Of a stretch of 64,000 nucleotides of DNA, positions 55,401 to 64,000 are shown piece by piece. The stretch's first letter is position 1. Each line of letters begins with the position of its first letter. The translations under genes were made by a program, and so were the position numbers. The notes under the pieces are model-generated. The model had not been told where the DNA came from, did no database searches, and was given only the letters and a program-made list of their open reading frames with translations. Where the stretch lies: NCBI GenBank assembly GCA_006384855.1, contig VCJN01000664.1:1-64000 (forward strand), written 5' to 3'. The stretch comes from Tetraselmis striata (taxonomy: Eukaryota > Chlorophyta > Chlorodendrophyceae > Chlorodendrales > Chlorodendraceae).

Positions 55401-55569
55401 CCCCTCCTGGCAGAGGAATTACTACTTCGCACCCCGTGTGAAGGTGTCGATCACGTACACGGTCTCCGTGGGCGGCGTGACCCACACGATCGATTACGGT
55501 TCAACGGTTTTGAGTTTCGATAGCTACGTTCAGGCGCCGAGCGTACAATTTGTAATCAAAGAGTTCTAA
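52330..55569 (+). CDS. Collagen-like tail-fibre protein of the element
   Basis: 1079 aa. Order of parts: a coiled-coil stem (about residues 18-135) with three 20-residue repeats (LETACNELW; 60-bp DNA repeats at 52505-52680); shaft repeats with a Gly-x-x-x-x-RW--IY pattern ([22 protein letters not shown]); a Gly-X-Y collagen-like region (about 378-595) made of [18 protein letters not shown]-type units; then a C-terminal region with three ATNK-YVD-type repeats ([24 protein letters not shown] at about 713, 822, 917) as in bacteriophage tail fibres; and a beta-rich tip. It is probably the trimeric host-attachment fibre, next to the penton gene. Confidence 0.85.
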   Translation: MNRSRTASAPLKVNGRRRLEVDNSELQLEIASLSNEIATNGANLIDLEGDVASLSNELWEAQARQDLELETACNELWLDQSRQDLELETACNELWLDQARQDLQLETACNELWGDQERQDLAIATLSNDVAAIDVTSYIPQSEKEWFKVDIIQPLAITPDPEIGIIDVYGHLRDPIGGLHDIGEAGKPWRHVYAEEGTFSNPQNLRFTSFQGVDGDYSLSDLIEYAISLVESDVKLLPVEGGNAVVGTAADTRDLGTFNFPWREIIADELTAYVSVTTPRLQEKIWNQGITVKGDLIPFDINPGFPPLSRVGNSTFPFLEGHFGNLYAGNLFANDSGGTTRRVLLEGDTVSSSLDWVDITGDQSVVNLSGFNLDVDYTGPAGPAGPQGPAGADSTVPGPQGPQGETGAAGPAGPQGPAGADSTVPGPEGPAGPQGPAGADSTVPGPEGPQGATGPAGPQGAAGAYSTVPGPAGPAGPTGPAGPQGAAGPEGPAGPEGPAGADSTVPGPEGPAGATGPAGPQGAAGADSTVPGPEGPAGATGPAGPQGPAGADSTVPGPEGPAGATGPAGPQGPAGADSTVPGPEGPQGPEGPAGSDANSDWVTLPNRPLWTDNFIYTQNVGPQMYPTETTNYDIVALDSVTPTSNLGYNLGQDQLRWLFLYAGTCRFSDVVEIGTIADRVRLAYDTASNLMTLDRPLTLSRTPELDSEAATKAYVDTAVAGVTPATDWASVTGASKPLINYDGSDMLFGESAVPTLNQTWDLGKPNTRWRDIYTQFLTASTGAYVGSLECALLTGNSVMSINGNKITQVGAPTTGTDAVNKSYVDNAVATGGTPNWSAIVDKPDWLASVFTNLLDVTQFDGEVWVTDRLYISNSSGGAVFTIYHFDNQLNITTHLGLQNNRLTQCGDPVATTDAANKRYVDGGLADARDFSADMMEITRRGLASVKLEQGGGVKSSDGTQFMYLLVVVDQFYLTGTLPGGGTYTGGKIVYSIYDKTTGVFRESVERPLTANSTTGFDISNGALYPSWQRNYYFAPRVKVSITYTVSVGGVTHTIDYGSTVLSFDSYVQAPSVQFVIKEF

Positions 55570-55631
55570 TAGATTTGCCTCAAAGTATTGGAACAGTCAT
55601 GCCGGCATGACAGTTTTAGTAGTTAAAGCAA

Positions 55632-56666
55632 ATGCAAGCATCGGCAAACGCCATTCGCCTAGCGCGCATTCGCGGGCACATCGAGGCTGCCGAAGACCCC
55701 GTACGCGTGTTTGCTGACGAGTATGACAATGGCGATGCGGATGTCAAAGATGCCTTAAGAGAGGTGTGGGAAGCCAAATTCATGTCCCGAACAGAAGACC
55801 CTACAAAAGCCGAGAGGCGGTTTGCTCAATATCTTTCTCTTGGACGCCGGGCTAAGCCGCGGCGTACCAACCGCGCCATAAAGGATGTTATTGGGCTGGC
55901 CGCCGGTGCACGAACAAAGATCCAGTTCCTCCTTGGCAAGCCCGCCTCAACCCGGATGCCCGAGTGGATATGGGCGGTCGTATACAAAGTGCGCGTTAGG
56001 ATGTTGTCGGCCGCTGCGCGTGCCGCCGTAGCCTCGAATTCACTACTAGCTCTCTTAGCGCCTATGATATACATAGGCCATCGTCGGGACTCGGCGGTTG
56101 TTAGAGAAAGGGTACGAATATCCGATGCTCGGCGCCGTACGCGCTCCGCAAACGGTCTGGTCGAACTAACTCGGTTGTGGCTTGGCGCTGGGTTGACTCA
56201 TGGGACCGATTTCAAATTCGATGAATTTTGGACTGAAGAGGTGCTAGGTCGCGCCGATCATGGACACGGCCTAGAAGCTTCAAACGCGATAGATGCAAGC
56301 GTACGTGAGGACCAGGTTAGGCTAGACGTCATTACCTCGTTTCTCAACGGTACCACCCCGCGCCCATTCAATTCTAAGATAGACAATAGCTTGCTTGGTG
56401 TTGCTAATATATCGGGTCTATTAGGACCGCATAGCAAGCCGCTAGCCCAACTAGACGTTCCGGCCCTCAAAGCAAAGCTCTCCAAAGCTAGAAGTGTGTT
56501 GGCGCGCAAGCGCTCTGGATACACACGTAAATTCATGAAGGACGAGACCGGCCAACGAGTGTTACCTCAACTCGGTGTCACGGAAGACGGATTGGGACAA
56601 AAGCGTACGGCTCAACTAACGCAAGCGCAACGCGCTGCTAAGTTACGCTCAATGAATGCTGTTTAA
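55632..56666 (+). CDS. Unknown 344-aa protein of the element
   Basis: Last gene of the plus block; its stop overlaps the 3' end of the polymerase gene by 4 nt, tail to tail. The protein is helical and basic (RRAKPRRTNRAIKDVIG), has one hydrophobic patch (ASNSLLALLAPMIYIG) and ends RAAKLRSMNAV. No domain recognised. In particular I see no DDE, tyrosine-recombinase or protease signature. Confidence 0.55.
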   Translation: MQASANAIRLARIRGHIEAAEDPVRVFADEYDNGDADVKDALREVWEAKFMSRTEDPTKAERRFAQYLSLGRRAKPRRTNRAIKDVIGLAAGARTKIQFLLGKPASTRMPEWIWAVVYKVRVRMLSAAARAAVASNSLLALLAPMIYIGHRRDSAVVRERVRISDARRRTRSANGLVELTRLWLGAGLTHGTDFKFDEFWTEEVLGRADHGHGLEASNAIDASVREDQVRLDVITSFLNGTTPRPFNSKIDNSLLGVANISGLLGPHSKPLAQLDVPALKAKLSKARSVLARKRSGYTRKFMKDETGQRVLPQLGVTEDGLGQKRTAQLTQAQRAAKLRSMNAV

Positions 56667-59600
56667 GCGGCAATCGCACGGTGGTGTCCATGCGCAAGTG
56701 TGTTAACTCCGTCGGAGCAAATCCACCGCTTCGTATCGATTGGGCTCAGTCCGACCTTGCTGATCGAGTTAGTGTGAATCTTTTGGTTGCGGCTCTGAAT
56801 ACATGTTTGCTTGACACAATGGATGGCGCCCCCCAACACCTCCTTGTATCGCTCCATGTTTAAATCTCGCTTGATCACGTATTTCTTCACACCCTTGCAT
56901 GTCGATTTATAGCTTGTAGATCCATCGATCGAAACCTTCTCGTAGGAGTACACCTTGGGCCGCAACCCGACAAACTCGCTCATCACCGCAAACTCTCCGT
57001 CAGCGCACTCGTCCTTAAACTTACCAAGGACCTTCTTGTTGGTCTTATCGTGGAGCGGGTGGTCAGCCGGAAAGCCCGAAAGATCGAGGTGCTCTCGCAT
57101 CTCGCTCATGTCTCTGTAGAGATCCGGAGTTTCGATGTGGTAACACAAGCTGTCCGTGTCAGTGAACATGAGCTTCAACTTGTCTCCATACCGGGGTTTC
57201 ATTACCTCGTAGTGGTACTGGAACATGTGACGCTTAGAAAGATCTAGGATAGATGCGCCCATGAAGATTGGCTTGTCGAGCTCCACCACGTCTTTCTTTA
57301 GGTCGACCCCCATGAGATGGGTTGTTTTGATGTCACCGACCGGCACAAGGCGCTTGAAAGTCGCACGAGCGGTGTACCGTGCACGCTGCTCGTCGGAGCA
57401 AGCAAAGCGGAAGTTCGAACGGGCTCGTACATTTTCCATCGTCTTGCCAAAGCAAGCATTGTTCATGAGCTTATAAAAGTCCTTCTCAAAGTCGTTCTTT
57501 GCTGTCGCGCGCTTGGTAGTGTTGAACTCGATCCACGGCTTCATCATTGGCTGTTGAAAGCATCTCACAACACGGTGAAGCTTGGTCACCACCATACCAT
57601 GCTTGACATAGAGCTGAAGAACCCTGGCGTCGACCTTGTACTTGATGCGGCCCTTGAAGTGACCCGCAAGCTTCTCGCATGATGCGATCTTTGAATCGGT
57701 TTGCGTGGCCATCTCCCGACAGTACGAGCTAGCGTCCTCCTCACCAAGCGTGACCTTCTCTGGTGCCAACGGGAGGTCATTGTGTGAGTCGTGAAGGTGC
57801 TCCGGGTACTTCATGTCGACCTCAACAAAGCAGCCTTGGCCACCTTCCCAATCACCACTCAAGACATCATCGATTGTCATATCCTCTTCCCATCGGAAGC
57901 CGTGCGTCGGAAGATGCTGAACCATGCTCAGTCCATATAGATTGTTAGCGTCTTGGTAGGACAACCACGTTGTCGGCTTGGTTTTGTTGTAGCCATCAAC
58001 GAAAGGGTTGTTAGCTCGTGCATGTCGTGTTGTGATCTGGGACACGCCTCCACGGATCGCTTCCTCAAAAAACGAGTACATGTCGAGGTCAGTAATAAGC
58101 TGGATATCGACAAACCCCTTCTGGCCAGCCATCTGCAGAAGCGCGCTCCAAGCAAAGGACGGAAGCGTGATGAAGTGCATAGGATCGAGCGTGTAATCCT
58201 TGATTGCTAGCTTGCGGAAGGCCTCGAAGATGTCAGCAAGGAGTAACACATCTGTTTTCAAGTAGATGTCGTGGTAGTCCTTGAAGGTTGCGCATCCTAG
58301 CTTATTCCATACCCACTTGGCATGTAAGTAGTCCTTGAGGTCGCACTCCGAGTCAGTTAAATCATTCTTGAAAGCGTGAATCGAAGGAAGCTCGGTCTTC
58401 GAGAAGTTGGAAAGGCGAGCCCATTTGTACGGGTATACGCCCTTACGGCTGAAACGAAGCAATTCGTCGTTGGTCATAGATTTTTCAAAGTGATTGTTGA
58501 ACCGGGGCGCGTTGCTCGATTCATCCCCGATCAGATTCTTAGCAAGAGTCTCAAGCGACGCAGGTAGAAAGGCGCACGAATCGATAAACCGGTAGCCACT
58601 TACCGAGACAGTTTTGAAGTTCTCTGTGTTATTTGGCACAGCATCGATACCAAGCTCGTACTTGTCACCAACACGAGAAAGCGCATCAAGGATGTGATGA
58701 AAATCATATCCGATTCCGTTGTGAAAGACGACTGGAATCTTGTGGCTAGCCATTTTGAGCTGTAGATTGCATGAGTTGTGGCATGCTCCAATGAACTCTC
58801 CGGTTGCATGGTTGTGGTGTCTCACTCGGTCGGAACCTAGCTCTTTCTGGCAGTGACAACATTTTTCCGCCTCGATGAAATGTTTCTCGTCGCTCTGCGT
58901 CATGTCCATAGGGATATTGCGGGTCCAGTCATCGAAAAGATCGGTATGAATTTCACCAAGACGCTTCACAAACCGGTCGGCAGCATCGTTCCCGACGTAC
59001 GTTTCGAGTCGGTTGTTGACAGTACTATCCTTGACGTCGCTCACGACGGTAAAGCCATACGAAATCACACAATGCTCATCGACATGCTCTGACCCCGATC
59101 CGTAATTCTCGTTCTTCGGTACCAACTCGCATTCAAAGTCGGCGTAGATGGCGACTGGACACCTCATCATGTGCTCAGCCCTCGCTCGCAGCTTCAAGGT
59201 GCTCAGCTCCTTGCAAGGCATTTTCACTCTGACTGCCTCGATAAGCGAGCAACCCTTCATGTGCTCCGCCAAGCGGTCGGGGCATTTGAAACCCGTTAGG
59301 CATCGCTCGCAAATGTGCATGTGAAAACCGTTCTTTGAGTTTACAAGACGACTGAGACTCTTAACAAGCACATAGTGCTCCTCAAAAATGAGAAGGTTGA
59401 CGTGCTTGTCGAGCTTGTTTTTCGATGCATACGCGACGATCACCCCCTCCTCAAAATCATACTCATAGAGATTTACGCTGATGTTGTTCAGACGTTCAAA
59501 CTTTGGGATGTCGTTGACCTTGACTGGAAAGTTGATGCCGGTGAAATCAAGATCGCTTGCGTATGCCTTATATTTGCTGACACGATCTGCATCCTTCTCG

Positions 59601-60142
59601 ACCGGGTGGATACCGGCTAGCACTGACCACATGAAGCACTTGTCATCCTTGTTTTTTACGTTGATGCATGCCCTTTTGTTAGCAATCTCAGGCGGAAGCG
59701 GCTTGTATCCGCGAGCTGTCCTCGGCTTAAACGACGAAGTGCCAATCTTGGCCCCAACCACACGATTGAAAATCCAGTTCGAGCCGGCTGCATTGGACGA
59801 GTTGTCAAGCACCGTTTGTGGGCTCTCTGTACCCTGCTCGATGCGCAGCAAATAAAGGTTGATGTCCTCACTAGAGTAAATCGACTCGTTGGCGTTATAG
59901 TAAACTGATACATTCGTGCGGATATTTTGTCCGTCTACAACTTTCACAGAGTAGAACTCAAGGTGGATATTGATCCACGTCTTAAACTTTGTTGAACGCA
60001 ACATGACCCGCTCTAGACCATGAAGAATGCCAGAAAGCGTAGTCCGAATGTCACTCATGTCCAAGTCGAAATTGGTTCCATAGCTCTTGATATACCATAG
60101 CTTCACTCCTGGGAAGTTGTCGGGAGTCACGAGAGGGCCCAC
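56663..60142 (-). CDS. Protein-primed DNA polymerase B of the element
   Basis: About 1159 residues; the exact start is not fixed. Order of parts: an N-terminal domain (1-270), a CxxC---H---C zinc-finger-like motif (about 278-298), exonuclease motif I IYADFEC (about 333-338), a cysteine/histidine region CCHCQKEL---RHHNHATGE---CHNSCN (about 428-459) that resembles HNH/endonuclease VII, Exo II HNGIGYDF (474-481), Exo III YLKTDVLLL (628-636), palm motif A YQDANNLYG (729-737), motif B KLMNNACFGK (891-900) and motif C TDTDS (994-998). This is the pPolB type of Polintons and adintoviruses, which copies linear genomes from a terminal protein. Confidence 0.92.
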   Translation of the reverse strand: MGPLVTPDNFPGVKLWYIKSYGTNFDLDMSDIRTTLSGILHGLERVMLRSTKFKTWINIHLEFYSVKVVDGQNIRTNVSVYYNANESIYSSEDINLYLLRIEQGTESPQTVLDNSSNAAGSNWIFNRVVGAKIGTSSFKPRTARGYKPLPPEIANKRACINVKNKDDKCFMWSVLAGIHPVEKDADRVSKYKAYASDLDFTGINFPVKVNDIPKFERLNNISVNLYEYDFEEGVIVAYASKNKLDKHVNLLIFEEHYVLVKSLSRLVNSKNGFHMHICERCLTGFKCPDRLAEHMKGCSLIEAVRVKMPCKELSTLKLRARAEHMMRCPVAIYADFECELVPKNENYGSGSEHVDEHCVISYGFTVVSDVKDSTVNNRLETYVGNDAADRFVKRLGEIHTDLFDDWTRNIPMDMTQSDEKHFIEAEKCCHCQKELGSDRVRHHNHATGEFIGACHNSCNLQLKMASHKIPVVFHNGIGYDFHHILDALSRVGDKYELGIDAVPNNTENFKTVSVSGYRFIDSCAFLPASLETLAKNLIGDESSNAPRFNNHFEKSMTNDELLRFSRKGVYPYKWARLSNFSKTELPSIHAFKNDLTDSECDLKDYLHAKWVWNKLGCATFKDYHDIYLKTDVLLLADIFEAFRKLAIKDYTLDPMHFITLPSFAWSALLQMAGQKGFVDIQLITDLDMYSFFEEAIRGGVSQITTRHARANNPFVDGYNKTKPTTWLSYQDANNLYGLSMVQHLPTHGFRWEEDMTIDDVLSGDWEGGQGCFVEVDMKYPEHLHDSHNDLPLAPEKVTLGEEDASSYCREMATQTDSKIASCEKLAGHFKGRIKYKVDARVLQLYVKHGMVVTKLHRVVRCFQQPMMKPWIEFNTTKRATAKNDFEKDFYKLMNNACFGKTMENVRARSNFRFACSDEQRARYTARATFKRLVPVGDIKTTHLMGVDLKKDVVELDKPIFMGASILDLSKRHMFQYHYEVMKPRYGDKLKLMFTDTDSLCYHIETPDLYRDMSEMREHLDLSGFPADHPLHDKTNKKVLGKFKDECADGEFAVMSEFVGLRPKVYSYEKVSIDGSTSYKSTCKGVKKYVIKRDLNMERYKEVLGGAIHCVKQTCIQSRNQKIHTNSISKVGLSPIDTKRWICSDGVNTLAHGHHRAIAA

Positions 60143-60273
60143 AGAAATGCGGTCGCGTCTCGAGGCCTTGCGCTCTGAAATATCGCTCGACAGAATATCT
60201 CCAATAATTGTACCCCGGGTCCGTGTGTTTCTCTGAAGGACCGCACGGCGACGCTCCCTCCTAGTGCCCGGGG

Positions 60274-60531
60274 TTAGGGTGGCCCGAGACCGGCGACCCC
60301 GGGGGTGAAGGCCCCGGGGTTTGCCGCCCGCCGATCCTCGGCATCGAAGGAGCGCTTAAGGTTGGTCCGGCGGAGGCCGGCGACCCGCCTCTCGCTCGCG
60401 CTCATGGGATTGCCACTGGCCGCCCGGAGAACTGGGTCGAAGTTAGCCAATCGGATTTCGCGGAGGGCCCGGCGATTTGCCTCGGAAGGATCCATGCGCC
60501 TGGGGAGATCGGGGACATGGATGGTGAACAT
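60274..60531 (-). CDS. Small unknown protein, first gene of the right block
   Basis: 85 aa (MFTIHVPDLPRRMDPSEAN start), Arg/Ala-rich. It is preceded at a good distance by a TATA box (60592-60603) and lies just upstream of the polymerase gene, so the two may share a transcript. Its role is unknown. Confidence 0.45.
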   Translation of the reverse strand: MFTIHVPDLPRRMDPSEANRRALREIRLANFDPVLRAASGNPMSASERRVAGLRRTNLKRSFDAEDRRAANPGAFTPGVAGLGPP

Positions 60532-60591
60532 GTTACTCTCTTCTTAGAATGCCTGGGAGAAAAAAATTTCTGGACTCAGACGCACCGGGGG

Positions 60592-60603
60592 TTTTTATAT
60601 AGG
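60592..60603 (-). promoter_or_regulatory. TATA box for the right minus-strand block
   Basis: On the minus strand CCTATATAAAAA lies about 61-72 nt upstream of the ATG at 60531, inside a stretch with two copies of an ACGCACCG word. A good candidate for the promoter of the small gene and PolB. Confidence 0.6.
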
Positions 60604-60728
60604 CCCCGGGAATTTTCTCGGGTGCTCAAACGCACCGCGTTTGAGATTCAGCCCAGTAAGGTCTCATAATTGAAAGATTTCACCTCTTTTTCATAATCAT
60701 GATGTTATCCAGCTCGGAATTCTTGCGT

Positions 60729-61024
60729 TTATGACTCATTTTCGATGCTTTCAAGAAATGAGGCCATGAGTTTTCTTTTTTTGTAGTCGGCATTGCTGTA
60801 TCCTCTGTTCAATTCGAGAAAACGCTCATAATTATTGCTACGCCAACGATTTGTTTTTATTTTATACTTTTCCTTGTTATCTTTGTAGTACTGTATACAC
60901 AAGTCTCGCTTTCGCTCCCTATTAGCATCACGGTAGGACGATTGGATACTTTATTTTTCTGACGATATTCTTTGTCGTAAATACGCTTACGCTCGCGCTT
61001 CTCCTCCTGAGTTAAACCATTCAT
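60729..61024 (-). pseudogene. Small basic protein of the element, looks broken
   Basis: The beginning (MNGLTQEEKRERKRIYDKEY) is of the Lys/Arg/Tyr-rich coil type seen as small proteins in Polinton-like and giant viruses. The gene looks broken, with about one break. It is the outermost gene on the right side. Confidence 0.5.
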
Positions 61025-61177
61025 TTATACTCAGCCCCCCACATTATTTTCTTAGAGTCAGACGCGCGTGTCTGCGAGTAGTACTCGTGACGAGTAATTT
61101 ACTGTATGATCACTTCATTTCCCAAAACGTACTGCGGTAAGTACTGTTTTGATTACTTCATTTCCTTCACAACTGCT

Positions 61178-61254
61178 GGGGATTTCTTGGTCATAATAGA
61201 ACCTGGTCACGGGCCCTATTTATGACCAGGGGGCATTCTGACCAAGAAATCCCC
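61178..61254. repeat. Nested hairpin at the inner edge of the right TIR
   Basis: Outer arms GGGGATTTCTTGGTCA (61178-61193) and TGACCAAGAAATCCCC (61239-61254) are perfect complements. Inner arms CCTGGTCA (61202-61209) and TGACCAGG (61223-61230) are nested within. It ends exactly where the right terminal repeat starts to match the left; there is no such hairpin at the left end. Confidence 0.75.
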
Positions 61255-61458
61255 AAGTAGGGACCCGGCTTAATTATTTTTAATACTGGTCGGCGGTTCG
61301 TAGGCCACCGCGGGCCATCGAGGCGGCTTTGTGGGGGCGTTTTGTGGTCGGATTGTACCCGCGGATGTACGGGTATCGAATTCTGGGGGGTGAAATGCCG
61401 ATTCCCGTATGCTTTTGAAAACTGCGCCAAAGAGGATCCCTACATACACACACGCTAC
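61247..61458 (-). repeat. Right terminal inverted repeat of the virus-like element
   Basis: Reverse complement of 44505-44717 with two substitutions and a one-base difference in a C run within the outer 205 bp. Confidence 0.9.
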
Positions 61459-61999
61459 GACTAAAGATTAGTGCGAAGGATTATGTATGTACCGTAAGTA
61501 TTACTATATCTATGTCTGTGCGAAGGATTATGTTAGTTCTGTTTGTAGTGCGCTTTTGTGAAAGCCCTTATGTAATTAAGGATTAGTGTGAATTACAAAG
61601 GAGGTCAGTGAAAATATCCACCTCTAAAAGCAGTGGATTTGTTCTAAACTAGTTTATGTGGTTTCTCTACCTGTACGAGATAGCCCTGGCGCGGCGCCCG
61701 TAGCGCGTGTGCGCGCGCGCACGATTGCGGGGGCCGGTCAGAGCCACCACCTGCTTTCACGGCGGACCGACCGGTCACTCTCCTTTGCTGTGGCACGCTC
61801 CATCGAGCGCACCACAGCAAAGTCGCGGCAATTTTGCCGCGCAGGGTGCCGGTCTTCCGCCATCGTACCATGTACGGTGAGCGACGCCTTTCGGGGGGCC
61901 CCCCTGGGAGAAACCCGTTAGGGTTTGTGTGGTTAATGTACGCGCGCCGCTTGCGACGTGCTAACTACTACCCGCGAACGAGCTGCTGATTACTCGCCC
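61459..61999. other. Host flank right of the element
   Basis: No gene recognised. GTGCGAAGGATTATGT occurs twice (near 61471 and 61518), GTGAATTACAAAGGAGGTCAGT resembles a word at 14.35 kb, and an inverted pair TTTGCTGTGG--CACGCTCCATCGAGCG--CCACAGCAAA lies at 61783-61820. Confidence 0.4.
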
Positions 62000-64000
62000 A
62001 ACGCGAGGAGAGGACGAAGCTGCAGCGCTTCCCCATTCAGTGGAACAAGGTCCAAGACCTTCGACCAGTGTCGACCAACAGTAACCCCTGGCTGCCCTTT
62101 CCCGTGTGGGCATGGCTCGATCTGTACGGGCCCTACTCGGCGTAGGTGTCGCGATGCGCTCCGATTGGGGCGTATGCCGGCGTATGCCCGTCGTCTAGTA
62201 CAGATTCGAGTACAAAGTGACAGTACACTGCCAGTGGGCCAAGCCAGCGCCCAGTGGCACATGGCTACTCCCACGCCGCGGCACTCCTACCTGTGCCGCG
62301 CACCGTGGACCCTGACGCCGACGCGGAGAGGGCCAGCAGAGCGACAGGGCGCTCTGCTCGCCCCCTCGCGACATCCATCGCGCCAATTCCTGTACTCCCG
62401 ACTCCCCTTTTATGAGACATCGCGTCCGTCGTAATCTCGGCAACTGGCAAGCCGCTGGCGCAAATCGCAGTGTTCTCAACTGGATATCCCGAGGTGTACG
62501 CGTTCCTTTCTTGGACGGGCTTGCCCCACCTTCTTTTCATCATGGGGTGTCAATGGGGGATGCTACTCCTGCTCAAACTGGAGTTTTATGGACGGTGAAT
62601 TGGCTCGCTTCCTGGCCGTTGGGGCCTGGGAGCGAGGCTACTGCGCAAAATGGGTGTCCCGGCTGTTCCTGGTTCCTAAGCCTGGAACAAACAAATGGAG
62701 GCTCATCATTGACCTTCGCCCCCTGAACCGCTATTGTGAGACGCGCGATCTTTCGTTTGAGACGCTTTCGCATTTACGCAACCTGGCGCGCCCTGGGGAC
62801 TACATGTTACATATGGCCTGCAAGACGGGTTTTACGCGGTTGGAATCGCCCCTGAGGACAGGGATTTTTTCACTGTCGATTACCGCGGCACTCTGTACCG
62901 ACTGGCTGGCCTTCCCATGGGCTGGTCTCTGTCCCCCTATTACTTCTGCCAATTCACCAACGTCCTCACTAGGGCATTGCGTCGTAACCCGGCTGAAGCA
63001 GATGGCACACCTATTTTCCGGCGACGATTTGGCCTGCGCATGTTGCCCTACATGGACGATTTCCTGTTTCTAGCTCGGACTCAGGCTGAGGCCATCTGGC
63101 AACGTGACTACATCGAACGCCACCTCTCGGGCTTTGGTCTGCTGCGCAACCCCAACAAGGGCGTGTGGGAGCCCACCCAGAAGCTCGTGCACCTGGGGTT
63201 AGAAATTGACACATCGGGGTCACCTACTCTTCGTGCGCCCGCTGAGAAACTCGCCAGCATTGCTCGCGCGGCCAAACGCCTAATCCAACGAGCAAAACGC
63301 GATCGTCGGTGGTTGCCAGCTCGCTGAGTTGGCCGCTCTTCGCGGGCAAATGCCAGTTTCTCTACTTTGGCCCATTGCCCCCTGCCCGTTTCTACCTTCG
63401 GTGAAGCTGCATGATGTGCTCAAGACGCGCGACTCTTGGTCCGGCCGCGTCAAGCTTACCCGCCCACCCCAAAGCCCCCCCCTCCCCGAGGGCCCGGGCG
63501 ATCTGCAATGGTGGGTGGGTGGCCCAACCCACACATACGGCCGCCCCATTAACCAGCCCCGTCGAAACGGATACCTCACGTCGACAGTTCGTCCTACGGC
63601 TGGGGTGCCGTTTTGAACGAGCACCATTGAAGCTCGGGGTTTTTTGGTACGGACGATGACCGCAATGTCGCACATTACCCTGAAAGGAGCTCAAGCCCGT
63701 CGCGCTTGGCATATCGAGTCCTTCCTCCCCATGCTCCAAAACCGCCACATCCGCTTGCACGAGGATAACCAAGCAGTTGTCGGCGTCCTCACTAACCTCA
63801 CCTCTCGCTCTCCACGCCTCATGGCTGAGCTACGCAAAACGTGGTACCTCATGGACACGCACGGCATCACCCTTTCCGTGCGCTACATCCGTTCTGCGGC
63901 GAATATCTGGGCTGACCGCCTTAGTCGCGAGGTTGATTGCGACGACTGGCAGTTCAACCCTCGTCGATTCGCCTCGCTCACTGCTAAATGGGGCGCCTGC
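62000..64000 (+). mobile_element. DIRS-like retroelement, broken, runs off the window
   Basis: Protein traces in plus-strand frames show, in order, an N-terminal block (VLNWISRGVRVPF), the RT core (RLFLVPKPG--KWRLIIDLRPLN, then YMDDF near 63050), a connection region (VHLGLEID) and an RNase H-like part near 63.7-64.0 kb ending NPRRFASLTAKWG. The RT style and order fit DIRS-type elements, known in green algae. The tyrosine recombinase would lie beyond 64000. It is broken, with at least three breaks. The left border is uncertain (61.9-62.4 kb). Confidence 0.65.

Larger units (their letters stand above)
44505..61458. mobile_element. Polinton/adintovirus-like element, looks nearly whole
   Basis: A ~17-kb element bounded by inverted repeats and carrying a virion and replication gene set: capsid and penton candidates, packaging ATPase, core-like proteins, protein-primed PolB, fibre, adhesins. 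Minus-strand blocks lie at both ends and a plus block at 51.2-56.7 kb. Its base composition is clearly lower in GC than the host flanks, and gene spacing is tight, with several overlaps. The terminal repeats differ at only two or three positions in about 205, and almost every gene is open, so insertion is probably recent; about one break is seen, in a small gene. No integrase or adenain-like protease was recognised. No target-site duplication was evident at these boundaries. It could be an integrated virus or a resident Polinton. Confidence 0.92.

Noticed and set aside
1-64000. tRNA, rRNA and bacterial operon features
   Set aside because: No cloverleaf-like or ribosomal sequence was recognised by eye, and the spliced genes rule out a bacterial replicon; a tRNA scan was not possible here.

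Overview
The window looks like nuclear DNA of a photosynthetic, probably unicellular, eukaryote (an alga). Short-exon, spliced genes for ORC5, diphthine synthase (DPH5), haspin kinase, a glycerophosphodiester phosphodiesterase and a thylakoid-lumen PsbP-like protein lie on both strands of GC-rich DNA. The PsbP-like precursor has a plastid transit region and a twin-arginine thylakoid signal, which implies a plastid. I cannot name the species. Introns often carry long pure C tracts on the sense strand, directly after a GTGC-type donor or against the acceptor; these show up as poly-G or poly-C runs throughout the host part.

Layout. 1-640: two tandem foldback repeats. 1.05-5.6 kb: a divergent pair, a Ulp1/C48-like cysteine protease protein (-) and a basic nuclear-type protein (+). 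5.6-10.8 kb: gene-poor, with one unknown exon, a dispersed repeat and a LINE-like remnant. 10.8-13.9 kb: a ten-exon four-TM membrane protein (-). 14.4-23.2 kb: a repeat cluster (broken LINE, SINE-like copies, broken PIF/Harbinger transposase with a Myb/SANT partner, a 1-kb foldback, several LINE 3' tails). 24.3-27.0 kb: DPH5 (+). 29.2-33.3 kb: haspin (-), whose last exon I cannot find. 33.4-34.8 kb: LINE remnant and SINE-like copy. 35.0-37.4 kb: ORC5 (+). 38.7-40.3 kb: PsbP-like protein (+). 41.0-44.1 kb: GDPD (-).

44,505-61,458 is a ~17-kb Polinton/adintovirus-like element with ~205-bp terminal inverted repeats that are nearly identical. It carries a double-jelly-roll capsid candidate, a penton candidate, an A32-type packaging ATPase, core-like proteins, a protein-primed DNA polymerase B, a collagen-like fibre with phage-tail-fibre repeats, FN3 and discoidin-like adhesins and a SLATT-like two-TM protein. 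I see no integrase and no adenain-type protease. Nearly all its genes look whole; one small gene looks broken. It sits about 400 bp upstream of the GDPD start codon. Beyond it, 62.0-64.0 kb holds a broken DIRS-like retroelement running off the window.

How the parts work together. The host genes are unrelated housekeeping functions. The element is the one coherent system: replication (PolB), packaging (ATPase), shell (capsid, penton, core proteins) and attachment (fibre, adhesins) genes are grouped in strand blocks around a 25-bp symmetric divergent promoter at 51.2 kb. Exon joins were inferred by eye from splice signals and frame; none was tested against transcripts.
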